A stretch of DNA of 13,052 nt from Clostridia bacterium (GTDB taxonomy: Bacteria > Bacillota > Clostridia > Christensenellales > Aristaeellaceae): the NCBI GenBank assembly GCA_017537105.1, contig JAFWBZ010000297.1, positions 1 to 13,052 of the forward strand, in the 5' to 3' direction. How positions within the stretch are numbered: the first letter of the stretch is position 1; each line of letters starts with the position of its first letter. The position numbers and the translations under genes are program-made. The notes under the pieces are model-generated. The model was not told where the DNA came from. It saw nothing but the letters and a program-made list of their open reading frames with translations, and searched no databases. This document shows, piece after piece, positions 1-7,240 of the stretch.

Positions 1-1
1 G

Positions 2-988
2 ATCCTTAAGTGTTCCTTCGATCCGCAATCCGCGTCCTTTGGGGTTCTGGACGCCTTTTAGTAGCTGCGCAATCCCTCCTGGCTGCTCCACCATCCGGGC
101 AAGCCGCTGCTGTATGCGGTGGAGGAGCTCTCGCCCGAGGGCAACCTGGCCGTACTGTCGGAGGCCGACGGCCATCTGAAGGTGCAGGCCGTGCTGACCA
201 CCCGTGGCGCGGATCCGTGCCACATCTCCATCACGCCGGACGAAGGACACCTCCTGGTCTCCAACTACAACGGCGGCAGCCTCGCCGTCTATGCCCTGGA
301 TGCCGACGGCATTCCCGTGCAAATGACGGATTTCGTCCAGCACCGGATGGAACACCCGCAGGGAGGCAATCCCGTTCGGCAGGAAGCGCCGCACATTCAC
401 TTCTCCAGCTGCGACGGCCGGCAGGTCTATGTCAACGACCTGGGCCTGAACCGGGTCTTTCTCTATGACTGGGAACCGGAGCAGGGCCGGCTGCGCGGTC
501 CGGTCCAGGCGCTGGAGTTCCCCGAGGCTGCCGGGCCGAGGCACCTGGCGTTCAGCGGGGATGGCCGGTTCTTGTATGTGCTGTGCGAGCTGAACGCGAC
601 GCTGCACGTGTTCCGCCGGAACGGCGATTCGGCGTGGCAGCGCATCCAGGTGGTCTCCACCGTGCCGGAGAGCGCCCATGACTTCGAGCGCTACACCTGG
701 TCCATCGCCGCCGCGATTCATTTCGCCGACCCCCGCACGCTGTGCACGTCCACGCGCGGCCTCAACTGCCTGGCGGTCTTCGCGGTCGGGGACGACGGGA
801 CGCTCCGACAGCGGCAGATGCTGTCCTCCGAGGGCGTCACGCCCCGCGACTTCATGCCCACGGGGGACTTCCTGCTGGCCGCCAACCAGGGGAGCGACGC
901 GGTACAGGCCTTCCATAGGGTCCATGACGCATACATCCCCCTCCACGCCAGCCTGAAGGCCCTCCAGCCGACGTGCCTGTGCAGGTAG
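2..988 (+). pseudogene. Lactonase-family (6-phosphogluconolactonase-like) beta-propeller gene, 5' partial, interrupted by two TAG codons
   Basis: The open part (from 65) reads as a beta-propeller of the lactonase family (PF10282 type). Visible segments are LRNPSWLLHHPGKPLLYAV, ADPCHISITPDEGHLLVSNY with NGGSLAVYAL next, EAPHIHFSS, GPRHLAFSGDGRFLYV and FLLAANQGSD, ending in PTCLCR like family C-termini. Members act on sugar lactones such as 6-phosphogluconolactone in the cytoplasm. Upstream, in the same frame, ILKCSFDPQSASFGVLDAF (2-58) is the expected preceding blade, but TAG TAG at 59-64 separates the two parts with no change of frame. The first usable start afterwards is GTG at 119, inside a beta strand and without a ribosome site, so a functional product from there is unlikely. 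The true N-terminus lies before the window. The stop is TAG at 986-988. Family confidence is high. Whether the gene is dead, wrongly sequenced or read through is open. Confidence 0.75.
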
Positions 989-1018
989 CGGATGGCGAAA
1001 CGAGCAAACGGGAATCAC

Positions 1019-1062
1019 GCGCCCGGCCGGCAATGACGGTATTGCCAAAGGCCGGGCGTTTT
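1019..1062 (+). terminator. Intrinsic terminator after the lactonase gene
   Basis: A long hairpin is visible. The outer stem GCGCCCGGCC (1019-1028) pairs with GGCCGGGCG plus T (1050-1059). The inner stem GGCAAT (1029-1034) pairs with ATTGCC (1041-1046), with a six-base loop and an AAA bulge. TTTT (1059-1062) follows. It lies 30 bases after the lactonase stop. Its 3' arm also contains the -35 box of the next promoter. Confidence 0.85.
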
Positions 1063-1070
1063 GCTATAAT
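1042..1070 (+). promoter_or_regulatory. SigA-type promoter of the serine hydrolase-alr-ldcA operon
   Basis: The -35 box is TTGCCA (1042-1047) and the -10 box is a perfect TATAAT (1065-1070), with a 17-base spacer and an extended TGC just before the -10. Predicted transcription start is near 1077, giving a leader of about 32 bases to the ATG at 1109. The -35 and the spacer lie inside the preceding terminator hairpin. Confidence 0.85.
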
Positions 1071-1108
1071 GATACGGAAAATCACAGCATTTCGGAGTGT
1101 GTGAAAGC

Positions 1109-1885
1109 ATGTGCACATTGGATCAGATTGCAAGTTTCCCGGGCGACGTGGGCTTCTACTGCCGCTATCTCGACGAGGAGAGGGTCTGGATGCACAACCC
1201 CGACCTCCCGCTCATCGCCGCCAGCGTCATCAAGCTCCCGATCATGGCGACGGCGATTCGCGACATCGCCTCCGGAAGGCTCGACCCCGATGCGGTGGTC
1301 CGCATCTGCCCGGAGATGAAGAAGCCCTCCTGCGGCGCGCTGACCTACCTGCACGACGGCATCGAGGTCACCGTGATGGACCTGATCACGCTGATGATCA
1401 TCCTGAGCGACAATACCGCGACGAACATACTGATCGATCGGCTGACCCCCCAGCACGTCAACGCCACCATGGAAGGCCTGGGGATCCCGGGAATCTGCCT
1501 GCGCCGCAGGCTGTTTGAGCCGGCGCTGTCGGCGCAGGGCATCCAGAACACCGTCACCGCCCGGGGCATTGGCCTGCTGCTGGAGCGCATGGCCTCCGGC
1601 GCACTGCTCGGAAGGCGGGAGGACGACCACATGCTGGGCATCCTGCTGAACCAGCGGCTGAACGGCAAGCTGCCCTTCTATCTGCACAGCGAGGGCATCC
1701 GCTGCGCCCACAAGACGGGCGAGGACGACGGCATCACCCACGACGTGGGCATCGTCTACGCGGAAAGGCCATTCGTCATCTGCATGCTCTCCAACAACGT
1801 GGAGGTGCCCGCCTTTGAACGGCTGATGCAGGACACGGCGCGCGCGCTGGCCCGCGGCGAATGGACGCGCGCTTCGGAGGGATGA
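1109..1885 (+). CDS. Class A beta-lactamase-fold serine hydrolase without signal peptide
   Basis: A 258-residue protein of the beta-lactamase2 type (PF13354). The nucleophile motif SVIK is at residues 39-42 (Ser39, Lys42). The SDN motif is at 100-102, an omega-loop-like FEP has Glu137 as possible general base, and KTG is at 202-204. All the catalytic elements of class A acyl-serine enzymes are therefore present. There is no hydrophobic N-terminal leader, so the protein should stay in the cytoplasm, unlike true secreted penicillinases. An upstream in-frame GTG (1097) exists, but ATG 1109 is preferred because GGAG at 1094-1097 serves it at 11 bases and would overlap the GTG. It is first in an operon with alanine racemase and LD-carboxypeptidase, which suggests a peptide or D-amino-acid amide substrate from cell-wall turnover rather than antibiotic resistance. 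The substrate is an inference; the fold is well supported. Confidence 0.85.
   Translation: MCTLDQIASFPGDVGFYCRYLDEERVWMHNPDLPLIAASVIKLPIMATAIRDIASGRLDPDAVVRICPEMKKPSCGALTYLHDGIEVTVMDLITLMIILSDNTATNILIDRLTPQHVNATMEGLGIPGICLRRRLFEPALSAQGIQNTVTARGIGLLLERMASGALLGRREDDHMLGILLNQRLNGKLPFYLHSEGIRCAHKTGEDDGITHDVGIVYAERPFVICMLSNNVEVPAFERLMQDTARALARGEWTRASEG
1876..1880 (+). promoter_or_regulatory. Ribosome binding site that fixes the alanine racemase start
   Basis: GGAGG lies inside the end of the serine hydrolase gene. Three in-frame ATGs are possible for the racemase: 1861, 1882 and 1888. Only 1888 has proper spacing (7 bases); 1882 would be one base away and 1861 lies upstream of the site. Confidence 0.75.
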
Positions 1886-1887
1886 CG

Positions 1888-3039
1888 ATGGATGGCCGAC
1901 AGGCGCGCGCCAGATGCTGGCTCGAAATCGATCTGGACATCGTGGCCGCCAATTACCGCGAGGCGCAGCGCATCTGCGGCGAAGGCGTGCAGGTCATTCC
2001 GGTCCTGAAGGCGAACGCCTACGGGCTCGGCGCCGCGAGGCTGTCCAGGCTGCTCGCGGAGGCGGGGGCAAAGCTGTTTGCCGTGGCGGAGCTGAACGAG
2101 GCGCTGGAGGTCCGAAGGGCCTGCGGGGCCGACGCGCTGGTGCTGGGCATGATCGCGGCGGAACAGATGGAATCCGCCGTGCGTTCCGGCGTGATCGCGA
2201 CGGTCTATGACCGGGACCAGGCCCGGCTTTTGAACGAAGCGGCACGGCGGCTGCATGTGCCCGCGCGGGTCCACATCAAGCTCGACACCGGACTCCATCG
2301 CCTGGGCTTTGACCCCGACGACCTCCCGGATATTCTGGAGGTGTTCGACCTGCCCTGGCTGCGGGTGGAGGGGTTGTACACGCACCTGGCGCTTCGGGAG
2401 GACGAGGCGGACGCCGCGCAAATCGCGCGGTTTGAGGCCGTAGTGGCGGCGCTCCGGCGCGACGGCAGGCACTGCGGCATGCTTCACGCGTGCGACAGCA
2501 TCGGCATGGTCCGCCATCCCCGGTTCCGATTCGACGCGGTGCGCATCGGCGCCTGGCTGTACGGCGTGGTGCCGAGCCGCTATCCCAACGGCAACGGAGA
2601 GTGCCGGCTGCCCATACGGCTGATGACGCGGGTGGCGCAGATCCGCTGGGTGCATGCGGGAGAATACCTTGGCTACGACGAGGAGCACCCGCTGGCGCGC
2701 GACCGGCGGATCGCCACGCTGTCTGCCGGATACGCGGACGGCTACCCCCGCGTCAACAACACCGGCGAGGTCGCGCTGCGCAGCGGGCGCGCGCCCATCG
2801 CGGGGCTGCTGTGCATGGACCAGATGATGGTGGACGTCACGGAGCTCCCGGAGGTCCGGCCCGGCGACCCGGTGACGCTCCTGGGCGACGGCATCTCCCT
2901 GAAGGAGTGGTCCGCCTGGACTGGCTGCCACCGAAACGAGCTCCTCAGCCGGATCGGGCCGAGGGTTCCCAGAATCTACACGCGCTCCGGCGCAGTCGAG
3001 AGCATCATGACAATGGAAAGCGAGGAATATCTATGCTGA
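1888..3039 (+). CDS. alr: Alanine racemase (PLP-dependent, fold type III)
   Basis: A 383-residue enzyme that interconverts L- and D-alanine in the cytoplasm. The N-terminal TIM barrel carries the PLP lysine in VLKANAYGLG (Lys41), Arg138 in LHRLGF, and Ser204 in HACDS, which binds the PLP phosphate. The C-terminal beta domain supplies the second catalytic base, Tyr282, in AGYADGYPR, and Met310 in LCMDQMMVDV. Length is typical of the family. Near the C-terminus the usual ISYRVPR reads IGPRVPR, so the PLP-contacting tyrosine (Tyr354 of the Geobacillus enzyme) is replaced by Pro358. Change at this position is linked to serine activity in VanT-type racemases, so broader specificity is possible. 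The gene begins two bases after the upstream stop and overlaps the next gene by seven bases, so all three are probably translated together. Next to LdcA, which releases D-Ala, a catabolic role is plausible. Confidence 0.93.
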   Translation: MDGRQARARCWLEIDLDIVAANYREAQRICGEGVQVIPVLKANAYGLGAARLSRLLAEAGAKLFAVAELNEALEVRRACGADALVLGMIAAEQMESAVRSGVIATVYDRDQARLLNEAARRLHVPARVHIKLDTGLHRLGFDPDDLPDILEVFDLPWLRVEGLYTHLALREDEADAAQIARFEAVVAALRRDGRHCGMLHACDSIGMVRHPRFRFDAVRIGAWLYGVVPSRYPNGNGECRLPIRLMTRVAQIRWVHAGEYLGYDEEHPLARDRRIATLSAGYADGYPRVNNTGEVALRSGRAPIAGLLCMDQMMVDVTELPEVRPGDPVTLLGDGISLKEWSAWTGCHRNELLSRIGPRVPRIYTRSGAVESIMTMESEEYLC

Positions 3040-3968
3040 AGCCGAAGCCTCTTCGCAGGGGAGACACCATCGGGCTCGTGGGCATCTCGGGCGCGATGCA
3101 CGACCCGGAGACCAAATTTGAAAAAATGATGGAGGCCATCGACGCGCTGGGCTACAGGACCATCATCGCGGACAGCTGCCGCGAGGAATACGGCTACCTG
3201 TCCGGCACGGACGAATCCCGGGCGAAGGGGCTCAACCAGATGTTCCGGGACGACCGGGTGGACGCGGTGGTCTGCATGCGCGGCGGCTACGGCGTGGCCC
3301 GCATGCTGGACCTGGTGGACTTCGACGTCATGCGCGCCAACCCCAAGCTCGTGCTTGGCTACTCCGACATCACCGCGCTGCACACCGCCATCCATCAAAA
3401 GGTCGGCATGGTGACGATCCACGGCCCCATGCCGTGCAGCGCCTGGATGGAGTTCGACGACTTTACCCGGGAGAGCATGCTGCGGGCGCTGACCAGCACC
3501 GAGCCCCTGGGGCGCGTCGTGAACCCGGAGGGCATGGAGCCGCAGTGCATCGTGCCGGGCAAGTGCACCGGGCAGCTGGTGGGCGGCAACCTGACGCTGA
3601 TCGCCTCCGCCTGCGGCACGCCCTTCGCGCTGGACGCGACGGACAAGGTGCTGCTGCTGGAGGACGTCGGCGAATACATCTACCGCCTGGACTCCATGCT
3701 GACGCAGCTGCGGCAGGCGGGCATGTTTGAACAGTGCGCGGGCGTGGTGCTGGGCGGCTTCACCAATTGCACCGAGGAGTACGAGCGCTACGCGCTGCAC
3801 CTGGACGACATCATCCGGGACATCATCGTGCCCGCGGGCAAGCCCGTGCTGGCCAACCTGTCCATCGGCCACACGGATACCAAGATCACCGTCCCGCTGG
3901 GCGTGCAGGTCGCCGTGGACGCGGAAGCCGGCACGCTGGAGTTCCTCGAGAGCGCGCTCGAGGAGTGA
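3033..3968 (+). CDS. ldcA: LD-carboxypeptidase (S66 family, LdcA-like)
   Basis: A 311-residue S66 serine peptidase. LdcA cleaves the L,D bond that holds the terminal D-Ala of murein tetrapeptides in the cytoplasm, a step of cell-wall recycling. Visible motifs are the strand-turn MRGGYGVAR (82-90), nucleophile Ser111 in LGYSDITALH, Glu210 in VLLLEDVGEYIYRLD, and His280 in SIGHTD, completing the Ser-Glu-His triad. QLVGGNLTLI is also family-typical. Length matches LdcA better than the longer MccF (microcin C immunity) branch, which is the main alternative. The frame is open far upstream (to 2490), but that part is an antiphase shadow of alr. ATG 3033, with GAGG seven bases before it and a seven-base overlap with the alr stop, is the start. 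It is last in the operon, followed by a strong terminator. Confidence 0.93.
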   Translation: MLKPKPLRRGDTIGLVGISGAMHDPETKFEKMMEAIDALGYRTIIADSCREEYGYLSGTDESRAKGLNQMFRDDRVDAVVCMRGGYGVARMLDLVDFDVMRANPKLVLGYSDITALHTAIHQKVGMVTIHGPMPCSAWMEFDDFTRESMLRALTSTEPLGRVVNPEGMEPQCIVPGKCTGQLVGGNLTLIASACGTPFALDATDKVLLLEDVGEYIYRLDSMLTQLRQAGMFEQCAGVVLGGFTNCTEEYERYALHLDDIIRDIIVPAGKPVLANLSIGHTDTKITVPLGVQVAVDAEAGTLEFLESALEE

Positions 3969-4000
3969 CGGCCCCGGATTCCGGCCAAAATGCAGATATG

Positions 4001-4043
4001 AAAAACGCCCCCATCCACTCCGCGGAGTGAATGGGGGCGTTTT
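4001..4043. terminator. Bidirectional intrinsic terminator between ldcA and the M20 gene
   Basis: CGCCCCCAT (4006-4014) pairs with ATGGGGGCG (4031-4039). After one mismatch, CACTC (4016-4020) pairs with GAGTG (4025-4029). The hairpin is flanked by AAAAA on the left and TTTT on the right, so it can stop transcription on both strands. It sits between the convergent ends of ldcA (3968) and the M20 gene (4047). Confidence 0.92.
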
Positions 4044-4046
4044 CCA

Positions 4047-5219
4047 TCAATCGAGCAGGCCCATGCGGTCCAGCACCAGGGCGCACTGCATCGCGACCCC
4101 GATGGGCAGACATCGCTCGTCGGGCACGAAGTCCCGGCTGTGGAGCGTCGGCGCGGGCAGCTGCGACGAGCAGCCCAGGTGCCAAAACGCCCCGGGCGCC
4201 TTTTCCACGTAATAGGCGAAGTCCTCCCCGCCCATGCTCGGCGCCTCGCGCGTCAGGGCGTTTCCCGCGCCCAGCAGCGCGCTGCCGATGCGGAGCACGC
4301 GCCCGGCTTCGGCGGGGGTGTTGATCAGCGCGTCATAGCCGGTGACGATCTCCAGCTCGACCGTCGCGCCGCAGGCGACGCCGATGCCCTCGCAGATGGC
4401 GCGTATGCGCTCCTTGAGGTGCGCCCGCAGCCGGGGATCCGCGGTGCGCAGGGTGCCGCGCATTTCGACGGAATCGCAGATCACGTTTTGCGCGGAGCCG
4501 CCGTGAATGGTTCCCATGGACAGAACCGCGGGCAGCAGCGGCGAAGCGCTTCGGGAGACGACGGTTTGCAGCAGGGTGAGCAGCTGCGCGGCGCACACGA
4601 TGGCGTCCACGGTCTGCTCGGGCCTCGCCGCATGGCCCGATACGCCGCGAACGGCGATGTGCACCTCGTCCGTGGAGCCGTCCAGGCAGCCTGGGCGCGT
4701 GTCGATCTGCCCCACCGTCATGTAGGGCTGCAGGTGCAGGCCGTATACCGCGTCCACGCCCTCCATGACCCCCGCGGCGACCATGGGCTCCGCGCCACCG
4801 ACCGTCTCCTCGGCGGGCTGAAACAGCAGCCGCACGCTTCCCCGCAGGGAATCCCGCATGCCCTGGAGCAGCCTGGCCACCGCCAGCTGGACGGCCATGT
4901 GACAGTCGTGGCCGCAGGCGTGCATCCATCCCTCGTGTTCGGAGCGGAAGGCGCACCCCTCGGGCTCCGTGAGCGGCAGCGCATCCATGTCCGCGCGCAG
5001 CGCCACGGTGGGGCCGGGCGCGCCGCCCGGAATCGTCGCCACCACCCAGGTCCGGTTCGTCTCACAGGGAATGCCCAGCGCGTCCAGCGCATTCCGGATA
5101 AGCGCCTGCGTCTTGAACTCCATAAAGCCGGGCTCCGGAATGCGGTGCAGCGCACGCCGGGTTTCGACGGTCCAGGGCCCGATCTGTCGGGCTATCGCAA
5201 GCAAGTCGTGTACGTTCAT
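4047..5219 (-). CDS. M20 family metallo-amidohydrolase (hippurate hydrolase / N-acyl amino acid deacylase type)
   Basis: A 390-residue M20D-type amidohydrolase with two metals. Ligand motifs are RADMDALPL (75-83), MHACGHDCH (99-107, with Cys102 and His104), PAEETVGGA (135-143, Glu137/Glu138), His162 in GLHLQP and His360 in TLHSRDF. The dimer-domain SGHAARP is at 194-200 and MGGEDFAYY at 329-337. Relatives remove acyl groups from N-acyl amino acids, split indole-acetyl amino acids, or deacetylate N-acetyl-diaminopimelate; the substrate cannot be told apart here. An in-frame ATG at 5237 lacks a good ribosome site. ATG 5219, preceded by GAGG at six bases, is chosen. It lies 46 bases after oppF on the same strand and ends at the shared terminator, so it is the last gene of the oppBCDF operon and probably acts on the imported peptides. 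Confidence 0.9.
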   Translation of the reverse strand: MNVHDLLAIARQIGPWTVETRRALHRIPEPGFMEFKTQALIRNALDALGIPCETNRTWVVATIPGGAPGPTVALRADMDALPLTEPEGCAFRSEHEGWMHACGHDCHMAVQLAVARLLQGMRDSLRGSVRLLFQPAEETVGGAEPMVAAGVMEGVDAVYGLHLQPYMTVGQIDTRPGCLDGSTDEVHIAVRGVSGHAARPEQTVDAIVCAAQLLTLLQTVVSRSASPLLPAVLSMGTIHGGSAQNVICDSVEMRGTLRTADPRLRAHLKERIRAICEGIGVACGATVELEIVTGYDALINTPAEAGRVLRIGSALLGAGNALTREAPSMGGEDFAYYVEKAPGAFWHLGCSSQLPAPTLHSRDFVPDERCLPIGVAMQCALVLDRMGLLD

Positions 5220-5265
5220 GTCGTTCCTCGATTCCATGTTTCAGGTTTTTCCGTCCCGCCCGGGA

Positions 5266-6228
5266 TCACAGGTGGCACGCCAGCAGATGCCCCGGGGCGA
5301 CCTCCCGCATTTCCGGCAGGACCTCCCGGCAGACGGGCTTGACGTACCGGCAGCGGGAGGCAAAGGGGCAGCCCGGCGGAGGATCGATGGGCTGCGGCAC
5401 GTCTCCCTGGAGGACGATGCGCTGGGAGCGGGCCGCCAGGTCCGGATCGGCGATGGGCACCGCAGACATCAGCGCCTGGGTATAGGGGTGCTGCATGTTG
5501 GAGTACAGCTCCCGGACCGTCGCCAGCTCCACCAGATGTCCCAGGTACATCACGCCCACGCGGTGGGAGATGTGGCGCACCATGGAGAGGTCGTGGCTGA
5601 CGAAGAGATAGGTCATGCCCATGCTATCCTGGAGCTCCTCCAGCATGTTGATCACCTGCGCCTGGATGGAGACGTCCAGGGCGGAGATCGGTTCATCGCA
5701 CACGACGAACTCCGGGTGCATGGCCAAAGCGCGCGCAATGCCGATGCGCTGGCGCTGGCCACCGGAGAATTCGTGGGGATAGCGGTTCATGTGGTCCTTT
5801 TTCAGGCCCACCTGCTCGACCAGCTCCGCGACCCGGGCGGCGATGGCGTCCTGGGCCACGCCCTGCAGCCGCATCGGCTCCGCAATGATGCTGGAGACGG
5901 TCATGCGGGGATTCAGCGAGGCATAGGGGTCCTGGAAGATCATCTGCATCCTGCGGCGATACGGCATCACGGCCTTCTCATCCAGCGGCGCGATGTCGAC
6001 GCCCCGATACAGGATCTGCCCGCCCGTGGGATGGTACAGGCGCACCAGCGAGCGCCCCACGGTGGTCTTGCCGCAGCCGGACTCGCCGACCAGGCCGAAG
6101 GTCTCGCCGGGATACAGGTCAAAGCTCACGTCGTCCACGGCCTTCAGCTGTCTGCGCCGGCCGAGGATGTTGTTGCCGACGGGGAAATACATCTTGAGGG
6201 ATCTGACTTCAATCAATGGCGCATCCAT
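5266..6228 (-). CDS. oppF: Oligopeptide ABC transporter ATP-binding protein OppF
   Basis: A 320-residue ATPase of the Opp/Dpp type that powers peptide import at the inner face of the membrane, paired with OppD. Walker A GESGCGKT is at 48-55, the Q-loop in IFQDPYASLNP at 97-107, and the signature SGGQRQR at 155-161. Walker B is VVCDEP with Asp178 and Glu179, followed by the D-loop SALD; the H-loop is His212 in SHD. The C-terminal oligopeptide-transporter domain has the usual cysteines (Cys287, 293, 300 and 318) in the PGCPFASRC region. The frame stays open upstream to 6564 through oppD, but ATG 6228 with GGAGG at seven bases is the start, two bases after the oppD stop. Confidence 0.95.
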   Translation of the reverse strand: MDAPLIEVRSLKMYFPVGNNILGRRRQLKAVDDVSFDLYPGETFGLVGESGCGKTTVGRSLVRLYHPTGGQILYRGVDIAPLDEKAVMPYRRRMQMIFQDPYASLNPRMTVSSIIAEPMRLQGVAQDAIAARVAELVEQVGLKKDHMNRYPHEFSGGQRQRIGIARALAMHPEFVVCDEPISALDVSIQAQVINMLEELQDSMGMTYLFVSHDLSMVRHISHRVGVMYLGHLVELATVRELYSNMQHPYTQALMSAVPIADPDLAARSQRIVLQGDVPQPIDPPPGCPFASRCRYVKPVCREVLPEMREVAPGHLLACHL

Positions 6229-6230
6229 CG

Positions 6231-7223
6231 TCAAACCTCCCTGGTAATCTTCGGCGCATGGGGGTGCATCAGGTGGCAGGCCACGCGATGCACGTCGCTC
6301 AGCTCCGTGGTGGGCGGCATGTAGGCGCGGCACACCGGCATGCAGTACCGGCAGCGCGGCGAAAACGGGCATCCCGCGGGGGGCTTGAGCATGTCCGGCG
6401 GCGTGCCCTTGATGGGGATGAGCTTCCCAGCAGGCGCGTCCTGGACCTTCGGAATGGAATTCAGCAGGCCCCAGGTGTAGGGGTGTCTCGGATCGTAGAA
6501 GATGTCCCGCGCGTTCCCCTGTTCGCAGATGGTGCCGCCGTACATGACGAGTATGCGGGAGCACATGCTGGCGATGACGCCGAGGTCGTGGGTGATCATG
6601 ATGATGGAGGTCTGCGTCTCCTGCTTCAGGTGCTGGAGCAGCTCCAGGATCTGGGCCTGAATGGTCACATCGAGGGCGGTGGTGGGCTCGTCGGCGATGA
6701 TCATCTTGGGGCCGCAGGCGATGGCGATGGCGATCATCACGCGCTGCCGCAGGCCGCCGGACAGCTCGTGGGGATACTGCTTCAGCCGCGCCTCCGGGTT
6801 GGGGATGTCCACCTGCCGAAGCAGCTCCAGCGCGCGCTGGCGGGCCTGGCGCTTATCCATGTGCCGGTGGATGCGCAGCGGCTCGGTCAGCTGGCTTTCC
6901 ACGGTGAACAGCGGGTTCAGGCTCGTCATGGGATCCTGGAAGATCATGCCGATCTCGCTGCCGTGCATGGCCCGCAGCGCCTTTCCGCTGAGCTTGGTCA
7001 GCTCCCGGCCGTCAAAGCGTATGGAGTCGGCGACGATATCCGCATAGTTCGGCAGCAGCCCCATCACCGACAGCATGGACACGCTCTTTCCGGAGCCGGA
7101 TTCGCCCACGATGCCCAGGGACTCTCCCTGCTCCACGTGGAAGGATATGCCGCGCACGGCCTGAACGGTGCCCACGCCGATGTGGAAGGAGGTGTTGAGG
7201 TTCTTGACTTCCAACAGGTTCAT
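6231..7223 (-). CDS. oppD: Oligopeptide ABC transporter ATP-binding protein OppD
   Basis: A 330-residue ATPase partner of OppF. Walker A GESGSGKS is at 40-47, the Q-loop in MIFQDPMTSLNP at 93-104, and the signature LSGGLRQR at 154-161. Walker B is IIADEP (Asp178, Glu179), then TTALD; the H-loop is His212 in ITHD. The C-terminal extension carries five cysteines (285, 291, 294, 298 and 316) around AGCPFSPRCRYC, as in OppD/DppD proteins where a cluster of this sort can bind iron-sulfur. The upstream open frame to 7637 is a shadow within oppC. The start is ATG 7223, served by TAAGGAGG whose first three bases are the oppC stop codon. The short gap and shared strand place it firmly in the oppBCDF operon. 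Confidence 0.95.
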   Translation of the reverse strand: MNLLEVKNLNTSFHIGVGTVQAVRGISFHVEQGESLGIVGESGSGKSVSMLSVMGLLPNYADIVADSIRFDGRELTKLSGKALRAMHGSEIGMIFQDPMTSLNPLFTVESQLTEPLRIHRHMDKRQARQRALELLRQVDIPNPEARLKQYPHELSGGLRQRVMIAIAIACGPKMIIADEPTTALDVTIQAQILELLQHLKQETQTSIIMITHDLGVIASMCSRILVMYGGTICEQGNARDIFYDPRHPYTWGLLNSIPKVQDAPAGKLIPIKGTPPDMLKPPAGCPFSPRCRYCMPVCRAYMPPTTELSDVHRVACHLMHPHAPKITREV

Positions 7224-7232
7224 GAATCGCGG

Positions 7233-7240
7233 CCTCCTTA
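7233..7240 (-). promoter_or_regulatory. Ribosome binding site of oppD overlapping the oppC stop
   Basis: On the minus strand TAAGGAGG contains both the oppC TAA stop (7240-7238) and a strong Shine-Dalgarno site, nine bases before oppD ATG 7223. The arrangement favours re-initiation by ribosomes finishing oppC. Confidence 0.8.

Noticed and set aside
1756..2931. Long minus-strand open frame opposite alr
   Set aside because: His/Arg/Gln-rich translation without domains; a GC-codon shadow of the well-supported racemase.
2490..3032. Upstream extension of the ldcA frame
   Set aside because: Arg-rich low-complexity sequence in another frame of alr; the internal ATG at 3033 has a ribosome site and starts the family domain.
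2976..3872. Long minus-strand open frame opposite ldcA
   Set aside because: Same shadow pattern; the plus strand has the full LdcA triad, ribosome site and coupled start.
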